Counted from the stretch's first letter, positions 34,883 through 43,659 are shown. The stretch: DNA of 64,000 bases from CAVSUZ01 sp963834715 (GCA_963834715.1 CAWIDE010000001.1:186001-250000); one strand, 5' to 3'. Made by a program: numbers and translations. Notes: generated by a model from the sequence alone, not told the origin.

Positions 34883-37080
34883 GCCGCCGAACTCAGGCAA
34901 CGTTAGACCTCGTTGGTGCGGCGTCTCCGCCGCCTCCACCACTGCCGATGGCCAAACTGATGGCGAAGGCGGCTGCCTGCGGGGCACGGTTCCGCCTGTG
35001 CGGCGCCGACATCGAGGTTGACGACCTGGATACGCTGCCGGACGCGCTACAGGACGATCTGCTGTGCGATTTGCCCGCGCTGTGGCGCCACCTCGGAGGT
35101 GGGGCCCAGGATCAACCTAGCATCGATCTCGCCGCCCAACTCGGAATCGAGATCCAGCTGATCGAGACGGTAGCCGAGGCTCGCGTCGCGGTGCGCCAGT
35201 TGATCCGCCAGATTGCGGCCGGCCCCGGGCATCTCGCAATCGATGTCGAAACCGCTCCGCGCCCCGAGTACGCGCAAGAGCCGATATGGATCAAGCTGCG
35301 CAAGAACGGCACGACGTGGGCGAAGCAACCAAAGGAAAAGAAGAAGGACGAGAACCCTGCGCCGCTCTGCCCTTACCGCGGTTATATTGCCTGCCTGCAG
35401 CTGTGCGCCGACAGCCGAAGCGTGTTCCTATTCCGTGGCCCCGCGCTCGAGTTTGTGGCCCAGTCGCATTGGTTGTGGCGGCAGCAGCTGGTCGCGCACA
35501 ACTTCGGATTTGAGCTAGCGTTTCTGAAGCAGCACACAGGGTATCAGTCGCCGCCGCATCGCCTGTGTCGCGGCAAGCTCGCCTGCACCATGCAGGCAAC
35601 CGGCTTGCTGCAGGGCGTGTGGAACCGCGGGCTTGATGATGCCTGTAAGTCTTATCTCGACATCGTGCTGCCGAAGGAGCTGCAGACTTCGGACTGGTCC
35701 GCCGAAACGCTCTCACCGGGGCAGATCGCTTACGCAGCATTGGACGCGGCGGTCACCTGGAGACTATGGCCGATCCTCAAACGCGAGCTGATTCGCACCA
35801 AGCGGTGGGAAGCATATACGTTGCAGGCCGGCACGATCCCCCCTGTGGTGGCGATGGAGCTGCGCGGGTTCCACATCATTCGCGAAAAACACGCGGCGCT
35901 TGTTGAACAGTGGTCGGTTGAATTGGCCCAGGCCCGTGCGGCCTATCAGGCGATCACCGCACTGCCTCCTCCGTCCAAGCCGGCCGAAGTCCGGGCGTGG
36001 CTCGTCGCCGCGCTCTCACCCGACGAGCAATTTACCTGGCCGCGGACCAAGACCGGCGCACTATCTATAAAAAGCGACCATCTGGTACGCCTGACAATAA
36101 AACGCGATCACGAGCCAGAGACGCCCCGCAGCAAGGCAGCTAAGGCGCTGCTCAACCTGCTCGGCCGGGAAAAACTGTTGCAATGTTTCGGACCGACACT
36201 GATTGATAAGATCAATCCGGTAACCGGTCGGCTGCGCTGCCGGTTTATTATCTCTGGATCGAAGGCCGGGCGCTTTACCGCGAGGAACCCTAACCTACAG
36301 CAATTGCCCTCCCGCAAAGCGAAGGAATTTCGCGAATGCGTGGGCGCCGCTTCGGGATGTGTGATTGTAGGTTGCGACTGGGATCAGGTTGAGTTGCGCG
36401 GCATCGCCTGGGTCAGCGGAGACCCGGCACTAACCGCGGTGTATGTCGATGGCCGCGATCTGCACAAGGAGAACGCCGCCGCTTTTGCCACCGTGCCGCT
36501 GGAAGAAATGACCCCGGAACAGCGGACGGATGCGCGGAATGCCGCAAAGGCGGTTTCATTCGGCAGCATCTATGGGATTGGTGCCGCCAGCCTCGCAGAA
36601 GATGCGTTTGCCAGCTATGGGGTGGACATGATGGTGGCAGAGGCCCAGGAAAAACTCGATAGCTTCTTCCGTCGGTTTCCCCGAATGGCGGCGTGGCGGA
36701 ACGAGAACGCCGATAGGTGCAAGGCACAGGGCTTTGTGCGCATCGGCTGCGGCCGGGTTGTGGAAGCAAAGTGGGAGCCTTACGGCAAGCTCAGCTTTCC
36801 CCAGTGTTGCAATCTGCCGATCCAGGGCATTTGCGCCGATGCCATGTTGCGCGCCATCCGTCTCGCGCACAGGCGACTGACGGAGGCCAACATCCGCGGC
36901 GGGCTGATCGCCACTGTGCATGATGAGCTTCTGGCCGAAGTCGTCGAGGCGGACGCCGAACGGGCGCGCGATATTATCCAGCAGGCGATGATCGACGCGT
37001 TCGCTACCACTTTTCCAGGCGCTCCGCTGGCTCGTGTAGCGGAGGCGAAGATCGGGCGGACCTGGGCCGAGGTGAAATGA
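34879..37080 (+). CDS. Family-A DNA polymerase with 3'-5' exonuclease domain (phage type)
   Basis: 733 residues from ATG 34,879, overlapping the previous stop. The exonuclease domain has AIDVETAPRPEYA (Exo I), LVAHNFGFELAFLK (Exo II, Glu where Asp is usual) and QIAYAALDAAVTWRLWP (Exo III). The polymerase domain has SKAGRFTARNPNLQQLPSR, motif A CDWDQVELRGIAWVSGD (DYSQIELR in most), motif B RNAAKAVSFGSIYGIG and motif C LIATVHDELLAEV. No 5'-nuclease domain, as in phage-type PolA. With the Toprim protein it makes a self-contained replication pair. Confidence 0.92.
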   Translation: MSRRTQATLDLVGAASPPPPPLPMAKLMAKAAACGARFRLCGADIEVDDLDTLPDALQDDLLCDLPALWRHLGGGAQDQPSIDLAAQLGIEIQLIETVAEARVAVRQLIRQIAAGPGHLAIDVETAPRPEYAQEPIWIKLRKNGTTWAKQPKEKKKDENPAPLCPYRGYIACLQLCADSRSVFLFRGPALEFVAQSHWLWRQQLVAHNFGFELAFLKQHTGYQSPPHRLCRGKLACTMQATGLLQGVWNRGLDDACKSYLDIVLPKELQTSDWSAETLSPGQIAYAALDAAVTWRLWPILKRELIRTKRWEAYTLQAGTIPPVVAMELRGFHIIREKHAALVEQWSVELAQARAAYQAITALPPPSKPAEVRAWLVAALSPDEQFTWPRTKTGALSIKSDHLVRLTIKRDHEPETPRSKAAKALLNLLGREKLLQCFGPTLIDKINPVTGRLRCRFIISGSKAGRFTARNPNLQQLPSRKAKEFRECVGAASGCVIVGCDWDQVELRGIAWVSGDPALTAVYVDGRDLHKENAAAFATVPLEEMTPEQRTDARNAAKAVSFGSIYGIGAASLAEDAFASYGVDMMVAEAQEKLDSFFRRFPRMAAWRNENADRCKAQGFVRIGCGRVVEAKWEPYGKLSFPQCCNLPIQGICADAMLRAIRLAHRRLTEANIRGGLIATVHDELLAEVVEADAERARDIIQQAMIDAFATTFPGAPLARVAEAKIGRTWAEVK

Positions 37081-37559
37081 GGAGGACGCCAATGCGCGAA
37101 CCACTAATCAAGCAGATCTACGAACGCGTAACCGGGCGGGAGGACTTCGATGCGCTGGCACCTCGCACGCATGTGGTGCCTACCACCGGACGCAGACATA
37201 TCGGACATAGAGTTTGCACTCGATCCGCCACCGTGGGTGCGGAGCTGACCATGCAGCAACCCGAGGACTTGGTTTCCGCGCTGGAAGGACTCGTCACACT
37301 CGTCCGCTCGCTCTATCCCGATTGGCGCAACGCGGAACGCTTCTACGAACGCAGATCCGAACTCATCAACAAGCTGCAGGGGCTCGCTACTTCGTCACTC
37401 GCCCGTCGTATCGTCGTGCGCTTCATACCCACGGAACCATCCCCACCTGTTGCGACGACACCGCCGGCAAAGGCGCTCGTTCGCAAGCCACTCGCCCGCC
37501 GGTTCTGCTATCCGCACCCGCCACGCAAGCTGGAGGGACAGCCCGAACTACCGTTGTGA
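37077..37559 (+). CDS. Hypothetical protein coupled to the polymerase gene
   Basis: 160 residues from ATG 37,077 overlapping the polymerase stop (ATGA). The N-terminus MREPLIKQIYERVTGREDFD resembles the start of the next tiny gene (EKFIQQVYEVIARNLQEFGY). The centre is helical (EDLVSALEGLVTLVRSLYPD) and the C-terminus is Pro/Arg-rich. Not recognised. Coupling suggests a replication accessory role. Confidence 0.6.
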   Translation: MRRTPMREPLIKQIYERVTGREDFDALAPRTHVVPTTGRRHIGHRVCTRSATVGAELTMQQPEDLVSALEGLVTLVRSLYPDWRNAERFYERRSELINKLQGLATSSLARRIVVRFIPTEPSPPVATTPPAKALVRKPLARRFCYPHPPRKLEGQPELPL

Positions 37560-37615
37560 CTACCGGCACCCGCGCACCGCCGGACGCAAGCGTGCGCCTG
37601 AGAAGGAGTAGTAAA

Positions 37616-37726
37616 ATGGGTGAAAAATTTATCCAACAAGTCTACGAAGTCATCGCCCGCAATCTCCAAGAGTTCGGTTATGACAAGTCTGACGCAACGC
37701 CAGGGGTGGTCCGCAGTACCTCATGA
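37616..37726 (+). CDS. Very small hypothetical island protein
   Basis: 36 residues, MGEKFIQQVYEVIARNLQEF and then GYDKSDATPGVVRSTS, from ATG 37,616 after a good AAGGAG (37,603-37,608). The helical N-terminus resembles that of the preceding gene, so the two may share a small interaction motif. Function unknown. Confidence 0.5.
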   Translation: MGEKFIQQVYEVIARNLQEFGYDKSDATPGVVRSTS

Positions 37727-37925
37727 GGCCATTAAGCGGGGCGACGTTAGAATGCCACGCGGCGTCCTAGGTATGTTTGCCCGTATGCAATTGGCGGAAA
37801 TCGCCAACAACTTTCCGGAGCTGGGTCTTGTATACAATTCGGGAGACAGACGAACTTCGTGGAGCGTAAGACCGGCACCGCGCCCGGACCGGAACCAAGT
37901 CGAGCGCACAACCTTAGAGGAATAG
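37680..37925 (+). CDS. Possible small hypothetical protein overlapping the previous gene
   Basis: 81 residues from ATG 37,680; an internal ATG at 37,752 (MPRGVLGMFARMQLAEIANN) may be the true start. It has no convincing ribosome site and overlaps the previous tiny gene. The Arg-rich C-terminus ends RNQVERTTLEE. Weak call. Confidence 0.3.
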   Translation: MTSLTQRQGWSAVPHEAIKRGDVRMPRGVLGMFARMQLAEIANNFPELGLVYNSGDRRTSWSVRPAPRPDRNQVERTTLEE

Positions 37926-37929
37926 AACT

Positions 37930-38106
37930 ATGGCCTACGCTTTCACCGAATACGACCTTTCTGAGCAGGGTATCGAGACTGGTCGCGAGTTCAAGAACTA
38001 CAACACCCCGGCTTACGAAGCGCTCAAAGCTGCATGGAATGCAGCATCCGCACTGGACAAGGAGATGTTCGTTTTTAAGTTCAACAATCGACAGTGCTGT
38101 TTTTGA
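37930..38106 (+). CDS. Small acidic hypothetical island protein
   Basis: 58 residues from ATG 37,930 preceded by AGAGGA. It reads MAYAFTEYDLSEQGIETGRE, then YEALKAAWNAASALDKEMFV, a helical acidic protein, ending NNRQCCF. Composition and spacing fit a phage-type small gene. The stop is followed by a stretch that could be a lost C-terminus. Not recognised. Confidence 0.5.
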   Translation: MAYAFTEYDLSEQGIETGREFKNYNTPAYEALKAAWNAASALDKEMFVFKFNNRQCCF

Positions 38107-38234
38107 CTGGTGTGCAATGGGCTGCATTCCAGGATCTGGTAACTGCATACGAAGAGGGCGGTATTCTGTAAGACAACGGCAACGCGCCCGGGTCGGGTGC
38201 AATTCGGGCGCACTTAACAGCAAAGGACTAAACC

Positions 38235-38303
38235 ATGAGCGACAGAAAAAGAATCGAGGCGGCGATTTTTAAAGCCGCGGAAGGGCAAAACGACATGGGG
38301 TGA
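38235..38303 (+). CDS. Possible 22-residue leader or broken gene
   Basis: ATG 38,235 preceded by AAAGGA opens MSDRKRIEAAIFKAAEGQND then MG and stop. The stop overlaps a GTG start of the next frame (GTGA). It could be a real coupled micro-gene or the first part of one gene broken by a frameshift. Low certainty. Confidence 0.35.
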   Translation: MSDRKRIEAAIFKAAEGQNDMG

Positions 38304-38461
38304 GTGAGGTAGTATCCGAGATGGTCCATGAAGAGGCGGAAACGATGGCAACGATAGATGCCAATAGTAATGCTCGGACCTGGATCAAAGCTTACCGCGA
38401 ACACTTCGAGCAAATTTGTTGGAATAACGGTTACCGCGGCCGTGGCATCGTGCGCACCTGA
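38300..38461 (+). CDS. Small hypothetical island protein
   Basis: 53 residues from GTG 38,300: VSEVVSEMVHEEAETMATID, then ARTWIKAYREHFEQICWNNG and YRGRGIVRT. Acidic N-terminal helix, basic C-terminus. Overlaps the stop of the preceding micro-ORF. Not recognised; possibly the second part of a single 75-residue gene. Confidence 0.4.
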   Translation: MSEVVSEMVHEEAETMATIDANSNARTWIKAYREHFEQICWNNGYRGRGIVRT

Positions 38462-38587
38462 AGGAGTATGAGGATGAGATATCGGTCTGTGAGATACAGC
38501 CCCAACGCAGTGACAAAAGCTGCTTTGCTTCGCTGGTGTGTGGACATAGAGGCCGGGCCATCCAGATTGTCGCGGTACAACCTCCCG

Positions 38588-39031
38588 ATGAACAAGTCAG
38601 CAATGCGTGTTGGGAGCGCGCTCAACGTCCTGGTCTACCGGCTGAGCCAGGGCAAATTGCTGAGCCGCTTCCCGTCTGGCGCACCCGTTTGCTTGCTGAC
38701 AACCAAGGGCCGCAAATCCGGTCGGTGGCGAACGGTGCCACTCCTATATCTCGCCGATGGGAACGGCTTCATTGTCGTGGCATCGCAAGGTGGCAGCCCG
38801 CAGCACCCAGGCTGGTATCTCAACCTCAAAACCGACCCCTTCGGCGAGCTTACGATTGGCAGACAACGTTTCCCTATTCTGGCGCGGCGAGTGAGCGAAG
38901 AAGAGAAGTCCCAGCTCTGGCCGCGCCTGACAAAGATTTACCCTCCATACGAAGCCTACCAGCGCCGAACCAAGCGAGTGATCCCAGTCGTGCGACTGAG
39001 CCCACTCCAGGCTCAGGCTAAAGCCGGATAA
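38588..39031 (+). CDS. Nitroreductase/deazaflavin-dependent oxidoreductase family (Ddn-like)
   Basis: 147 residues from ATG 38,588. Split-barrel family motifs: APVCLLTTKGRKSGRWRTVP, LLYLADGNGFIVVASQGGSP and QHPGWYLNLKTDP, typical of F420- or flavin-dependent Ddn-like proteins. An upstream in-frame ATG at 38,474 with AAGGAGTATGAGG would add 38 unrelated residues and may be a fusion to an older island gene. Substrate and cofactor unknown; presence of F420 in this organism is not shown. Confidence 0.82.
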   Translation: MNKSAMRVGSALNVLVYRLSQGKLLSRFPSGAPVCLLTTKGRKSGRWRTVPLLYLADGNGFIVVASQGGSPQHPGWYLNLKTDPFGELTIGRQRFPILARRVSEEEKSQLWPRLTKIYPPYEAYQRRTKRVIPVVRLSPLQAQAKAG

Positions 39032-39050
39032 GCTGCTTGAGACGTAGGTC

Positions 39051-39450
39051 ATGTGCGGCCGTTTCACACCCTTCCTGCCCGCCGAAGCCCTTGGCCAGAT
39101 ATTCGGCACGGTAGATCCGCCGCTAGTCCTCGCCCCGCAGCAGCCGCAGGACCGCCGCAGTCTTACGTTGCTGCGACATCCGCCCACCCCGGCCGACTTC
39201 GACAGCATCAGTCTCTTGCGCTCGTCCGGCAACGTCCAGCTGCTGCGTTCTGCCTTGCTTCATCGATCATCCCTCCTGCGGATGCCGTCCGCTTACGGGG
39301 TGTCTCACTCAACTGTGGAGCGGGGGACCTGAAACCAAGCAACGGCATCTCGATCTGCTGATCTGGGGTCTGGTCCCATACTTCACACAAGATCCGAAAT
39401 CCCCAAATCCGCGCGCAAGCCTTCGCGCGGATGAGACCGAGCTGCCCTGA
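39051..39450 (+). pseudogene. SRAP (YedK/HMCES-like) protein remnant
   Basis: The start MCGRFTPFLPAEALGQIFGT has the catalytic Cys2 of SRAP proteins, which crosslink to abasic sites in single-stranded DNA. The centre is replaced by unrelated sequence. From 39,331, in another frame, ETKQRHLDLLIWGLVPYFTQ matches the conserved WGL[VI]P block, and the frame stops at 39,450. Internal rearrangement and a frame change make it non-functional. IS copy 2 lies 62 bp downstream. Confidence 0.75.
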
Positions 39451-39512
39451 GCCCCCCGGAACCCGCGGCCGTCACGGCCCCGCGACGGGGAGGTGGCGAC
39501 CACACGATTAAA

Positions 39513-41444
39513 CCGAACTTCCTTCTTTCGGAGAGTGTGAAGTGGCAGGAACAGTAGGGACAGAAGCACGAGACTGGTCCCAAACGTAGCCATGTAATCC
39601 GGAAATTTGGACTTGTACTCGCGGCGGTGTTGTGCCAATGCGTTGCCATGTATATCGAAGCTGTTCCGAATCGGAACTCGCCTCCCGCCATTCTGCTGCG
39701 CGAGAGTTACCGCCAGGATGGCAAGGTCCGTAAGCGCACGATCTGCAACCTCTCCGATTGGCCCGCCGAGCACGTTGAAGGCCTGCGCGGTGTTCTCAAA
39801 GGCGGCGTTGTCATTCCGGCCGAGCGGGATGCGTTCACCATCACCCGCAGTCTGCCGCACGGGCACGTTGCAGCAGCGCTCGGGACTGCCCGCAAGATAG
39901 GGCTTGATCGGATGCTCGGCGATCGCGAGCGATACCGTGATCTTGCCCTCGCGCTGATGATCGGGCGCATTATCGAGCCGGCATCCAAGCTCGCCACCGC
40001 TCGTGCACTTTCCTCCGCCACGGCTGCATCGAGCCTTGGCGAAATGCTTGGCCTCGGTGAGGTCGACGAGGACGAACTCTATGCCGCACTGGACTGGCTG
40101 CTGGAACGCCAGCCTGCCATCGAGACAGCCTTAGCCAAGCGCCATCTCAGCGATGGCACACTGGTGTTATATGATGTCTCGTCAAGCTACATGGAAGGCC
40201 GCTGCTGCCCGCTCGCCCAGCGTGGCTACAGCCGCGACGGCAAGAAGGGCACGCTGCAAATCATATACGGCCTACTCTGCGCTCCCGATGGCTGTCCGAT
40301 CGCCATCGAGGTGTTTGAGGGCGATACCGCCGATCCGATTACGCTTGCCAATCAGATCGAAAAGCTGAAGCGGCGGTTCCATCTCGACCACGTGGTCATG
40401 GTCGGTGACCGTGGCATGATCACCCAAGCACGCATCACCAATGACGTTAAATCGGCAGGCTTCGACTGGATCACGGCACTGCGCGCGCCGGCGATCAAGG
40501 CGTTGATGGAAACCGGCGCTTTGCAACTCTCGCTGTTCGATCAGCGCGACTTGGCCAGTATCACGGCGCCCGAATTTCCGGGTGAGCGCCTGATCGTTTG
40601 CCGTAATCCCGATCTCGCCGTCGAGCGCGCCCGCAAGCGGGAGGATCTGCTGGCCGCCACCGAACGTGACCTCTCCCGTATCCAGATCGCGGTCGCTCGC
40701 AAGCGCAATCCCCTCCGGGGCGCTGCGCGGATCGCACTCGCGGTTGGCGCGGTGATCAACAAGCACAAGGTAGGCAAGCATTTTGTCATCGAGATCACCG
40801 ATACCGTCTTCAGCTTCGCCCGCAAGACCGCCGAGATCGTCGCTGAAGCAGCAACCGATGGCGTCTATGTCGTGCGCACCAGCCTGCCGGAAAGCGCGCT
40901 CGATGACACCACGACCGTGCGAAGCTACAAGTCGCTTGCGCTTGTGGAGCGGGCCTTTCGCTGCATCAAAACCGTCGATCTGCAGATCAGGCCTGTCCAT
41001 CATTGGCTGGCAGACCGCGTGCGGGCCCACGTCTTCCTGTGCATGTTAGCCTACTACCTCGAATGGCATATGCGGACCTGCCTGGCGCCAATGCTGTTCG
41101 ATGACGCCGATAGGGAAGCGGCCGAAGCCTTGCGAGACAGCGTAGTGTCGGAAGCGCAACGTTCCCCGGCTGCCATCGCCAAGCAGACCACAGGGCTCAC
41201 CACGGACGGCCTGCCGGTGCATAGCTTCCGTTCATTGCTCGGCGATCTGGCAACCGTAGTGCGCAACACCATCACCACCGCGATCACACCGGACTATCGC
41301 CTTACCGTCGTCACAAGGCCAACACCGCTGCAGCAGAAGGCATTCAATCTCCTCGGCGTCAACTGTAGCCAGTAATCCACAGGTCGCGAGACAGAATGTA
41401 TAGATGCTTCAGTAACTTGCGTGTCTCGAGGCTAGGAAGTTCGG
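39513..41444 (+). mobile_element. IS1634-like insertion sequence, copy 2
   Basis: 1,932 bp, the same length, ends and orientation as copy 1. Flanked by 6-bp direct repeats ATTAAA (39,507-39,512 and 41,445-41,450). Only a single-base difference from copy 1 (A/G in GCAATCAAGG) was noticed, so the two moved recently. Confidence 0.95.
39648..41375 (+). CDS. IS1634-family transposase (copy 2)
   Basis: 575 residues, same protein as in copy 1 with the complete Asp/Asp/Glu set (YDVSSSYMEG, VMVGDRGMIT, LVERAFRCIKT). Start chosen at the ATG before YIEAVPNR as in copy 1. Intact. Confidence 0.93.
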   Translation: MYIEAVPNRNSPPAILLRESYRQDGKVRKRTICNLSDWPAEHVEGLRGVLKGGVVIPAERDAFTITRSLPHGHVAAALGTARKIGLDRMLGDRERYRDLALALMIGRIIEPASKLATARALSSATAASSLGEMLGLGEVDEDELYAALDWLLERQPAIETALAKRHLSDGTLVLYDVSSSYMEGRCCPLAQRGYSRDGKKGTLQIIYGLLCAPDGCPIAIEVFEGDTADPITLANQIEKLKRRFHLDHVVMVGDRGMITQARITNDVKSAGFDWITALRAPAIKALMETGALQLSLFDQRDLASITAPEFPGERLIVCRNPDLAVERARKREDLLAATERDLSRIQIAVARKRNPLRGAARIALAVGAVINKHKVGKHFVIEITDTVFSFARKTAEIVAEAATDGVYVVRTSLPESALDDTTTVRSYKSLALVERAFRCIKTVDLQIRPVHHWLADRVRAHVFLCMLAYYLEWHMRTCLAPMLFDDADREAAEALRDSVVSEAQRSPAAIAKQTTGLTTDGLPVHSFRSLLGDLATVVRNTITTAITPDYRLTVVTRPTPLQQKAFNLLGVNCSQ

Positions 41445-41713
41445 ATTAAAGAGTTAACCCCGCGCGGCGAAAAGAAAGCGTGAAATGAATTCGCTCAGGC
41501 ACGGGCGGCTTGGCCTTAGCTCTCAGGAAAATCCGACCAAGGAAAAGATCCCCCGGCCGGCGCTTTGTGCGCCTCGCACGGCCGGGCTACCCAGGCTGCC
41601 TGCGGCGGCACTTGCTCGGCTTCGGCGAGGACGCCCATGGCCCGAAGCCGACGGAAAATCGGCTACTGAGATTTCATATTCGTCGGCATGGTGGCCCTCG
41701 CGGACGATCACCG

Positions 41714-41752
41714 AGTGTCGTTCCACCATGGTATCTCGGTGTCAACGACACT
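41714..41752. promoter_or_regulatory. Inverted repeat upstream of the ribbon-helix-helix gene
   Basis: AGTGTCGTT (41,714-41,722) and AACGACACT (41,744-41,752) are perfect 9-bp arms with CCATGG near the middle. It lies 70 bp before the small RHH protein, as an autoregulatory operator would. The stretch 41,451-41,821 holds no gene I can support. Confidence 0.35.
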
Positions 41753-41821
41753 ATGGGATCATAAGACCATGTTACCATCGGTCCGGGTGGACAACGGTCC
41801 CACGGTGTGGTGAAAGGGGCT

Positions 41822-42007
41822 ATGCCGGTGAGGGTGGGTGTTTGGATTTCAGATGAAATGGTTCGAGTCCTTGATGAATGGCGCCGAGCCCAGTCCGATC
41901 TGCCCAGCCGCCCGGAGGCGCTGCGCCGTCTCGCCGCCACCACCCTCGGCAACCCCAGCCTAGCCGTGGTCCAGACCCCCTCACCGGAGGACAAGGGCAA
42001 ATCGTAA
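41822..42007 (+). CDS. Ribbon-helix-helix (CopG/Arc-like) small protein
   Basis: 61 residues from ATG 41,822 (AAAGGGG upstream; a GTG at 41,807 is also possible). VRVGVWISDEMVRVLDEWRR followed by SRPEALRRLA fits the strand-helix-helix of MetJ/Arc regulators. No toxin partner is visible downstream. Likely a DNA-binding autoregulator. Confidence 0.6.
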   Translation: MPVRVGVWISDEMVRVLDEWRRAQSDLPSRPEALRRLAATTLGNPSLAVVQTPSPEDKGKS

Positions 42008-42038
42008 ACCCGGTGGGGAGCCACCCTACAGTGGGAAG

Positions 42039-42266
42039 CTACGCGATCCCGTTGCGTCGGTTGTAAGCTTCCAAGTTGGGATCAGGCTTGGACGGGTCCG
42101 GTCCCGCCAGAGTATGCTGGTCAGTCGTGCCGTAGTCCAGCCGCTCAGCCGGTTGCCGCAGCTCCGACGCCGTCAGCTCCGGCCCACGCCCGACGATGCT
42201 GCGCGTGATGTGCGGCCAGCCTTATGGCAAATCGGGGGCCGTAGGGTCGACTGCCATGGATGGCAT
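42039..42266 (-). pseudogene. Small gene with an in-frame stop
   Basis: From ATG 42,266 the frame reads MPSMAVDPTAPDLP, hits TAA (42,222-42,224), then continues in the same frame GWPHITRSIVGRGPELTASE, QPAERLDYGTTDQHTLAG and ends NLEAYNRRNGIA at 42,039. Protein-like composition on both sides of the stop suggests a 75-residue gene inactivated by one nonsense change. Family unknown. Confidence 0.35.
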
Positions 42267-42443
42267 TTTCAGCGGGGTCTGCCGTTGTAGCAGGCATAGC
42301 ACACCGAAGAACGCCGCCCGACGTAGGGCTGGATCGTCATCACCAGCGCAAACGCGGCGAAAGCCACCCACGAGGGGGCGTTCGCTTTTCGCTACCCACA
42401 ATGAGTTGCAGCGTTGTCCCGCTCCTGTCTTATAACGGCGCAG

Positions 42444-42951
42444 TCAGCTATTGTCGTGCACGTACATGTACGGGCTGCCGCTAGGGGCATCCGTGCCGAA
42501 GCTAACTGAGAGCCGTCCGTTGCTGAGATCGGCACTGGTAAAGCCTGCGATGCTCAGTGAGGCGGTGGGTTTTCCTGAAGCCGTGGCGTGCAACGTGAGA
42601 CCTGTGTAGCCGCTCGCCCCTTGGTTATCCACCCAGTTTAGCGAGAAATCCTGAGCCGTTACGCCCCACACCGTGGCGGCATCTCCGGCATGGAAGTTTG
42701 CTCCAAATGTCGGCCGACGGATTACGGTCGTCCACAAAGAACGTGTCAGTGCCCGAGCCGCCGACGAGAAAGTTAGAACTGGTCCCACCGTCCAAGACAT
42801 TGGTGCCATTGGCCTTGCTCACATCGATGGCGTCCTCCCCAGCACCGCTATGGATGAACGAGTTGGGCACATTGGCCGTGATATTCAGATTGTCGGTCGT
42901 GATATCGATAAACTGCCATTTCAATCCAGCAACCGGTCCGGAATAGGCCAC
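42444..42951 (-). pseudogene. RTX-like secreted calcium-binding protein, C-terminal remnant
   Basis: One frame from 42,951 reads NSFIHSGAGEDAIDVSKANG, TNVLDGGTSSNFLVGGSGTD and FFVDDRNPSADIW, the glycine/Asp nonapeptide style of hemolysin-type calcium-binding repeats. Near 42,705 the frame changes by one base and continues NFHAGDAATVWGVTAQDFSL, GLTLHATASGKPTASLSIAG, ending SPYMYVHDNS. This is the C-terminal part of a type I-secreted protein; the long N-terminal part is missing. Confidence 0.65.
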
Positions 42952-42966
42952 GCCGCTCGAGAAATG

Positions 42967-43323
42967 CCGTCAGCGGCCGATCACCGTCGCGCTCCACCAA
43001 CGCCAACCCGAAGCGGACCATCACGCCCGCCCGGTGATCGAGCCGTCATCCTCGCCTGTTCCGTCTACCGGCTCCGGAGGTGGTGGTTGGGGGTGCAGTG
43101 CCCATGCCGCACCATTCACATCCCCCTCCGGATGATGGCCGCCAGCCGGGACCTGGCAGGGCAGTCGGTCGCTGACGTGCTGGTGCAGCTCCGCTGCGAG
43201 AAATGCGGGCAGAAGCCGATCCGGGTAGCGCTTGAGGAAGACGCGGCGGCGACGTCGCCCCATCGGATGGGCGCTTGTGGGTGGCAGGTGGTGCTAATTG
43301 AGCCGGCGAACCCGGCACCCTGA
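42967..43323 (+). CDS. Small zinc-ribbon-like protein, copy 1
   Basis: 118 residues from a possible ATG at 42,967. Core: SVYRLRRWWLGVQCPCRTIH, IPLRMMAASRDLAGQSVADV, LRCEKCGQKPIRVALEEDA and GACGWQVVLIEPA. Cysteine pairs CPC and CEKC could bind one zinc. Two decayed copies lie at 44,927-45,097 and 45,588-45,828. The first 30 residues (Arg/Pro-rich) may be outside the natural gene. Function unknown. Confidence 0.55.
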   Translation, partial: PSAADHRRAPPTPTRSGPSRPPGDRAVILACSVYRLRRWWLGVQCPCRTIHIPLRMMAASRDLAGQSVADVLVQLRCEKCGQKPIRVALEEDAAATSPHRMGACGWQVVLIEPANPAP

Positions 43324-43356
43324 CCCCCGGAGGCAGTCATTGGCGCCGGTTGTGTA

Positions 43357-43443
43357 TCAGCAATCGTTTATCTTTTCTGTGTCCCGGCGCCTGTCCTCCT
43401 CAATCCAAGCTTCGGCTTCAGCCACCGTCCTGAACCCGAGCAT
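43357..43443 (-). CDS. Possible 28-residue micro-gene
   Basis: MLGFRTVAEAEAWIEEDRRR then DTEKINDC, acidic and helical. Composition is protein-like but there is no clear ribosome site. It could be the tail of a lost gene. The rest of 43,324-43,659 holds nothing I can support. Confidence 0.25.
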   Translation of the reverse strand: MLGFRTVAEAEAWIEEDRRRDTEKINDC

Positions 43444-43659
43444 GGTGTGCCGCGAACCACTTGGGACCTGAGCACCACCTCACGTCGCGGCGGCTTTGGC
43501 AGCGGCGGCAGGGACAGGTTGAGCCAGGAAACTGGTTCTGGGTTGGCGTTCGGCGTCTGCGGTTCGTGCGAAGCCGGCCAGCCGTACGTGATGGGCGAAT
43601 GGACTCAGTTGCAGCAGGCGAGGCTGGCTCCTACCATTTCTCGTGAGGGAGAGGATTGA

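Noticed and set aside
41485..41856. 123-codon frame and a 68-codon antisense frame after IS copy 2
   Set aside because: Neither has a ribosome site or recognisable composition; region left as unassigned apart from an inverted repeat.
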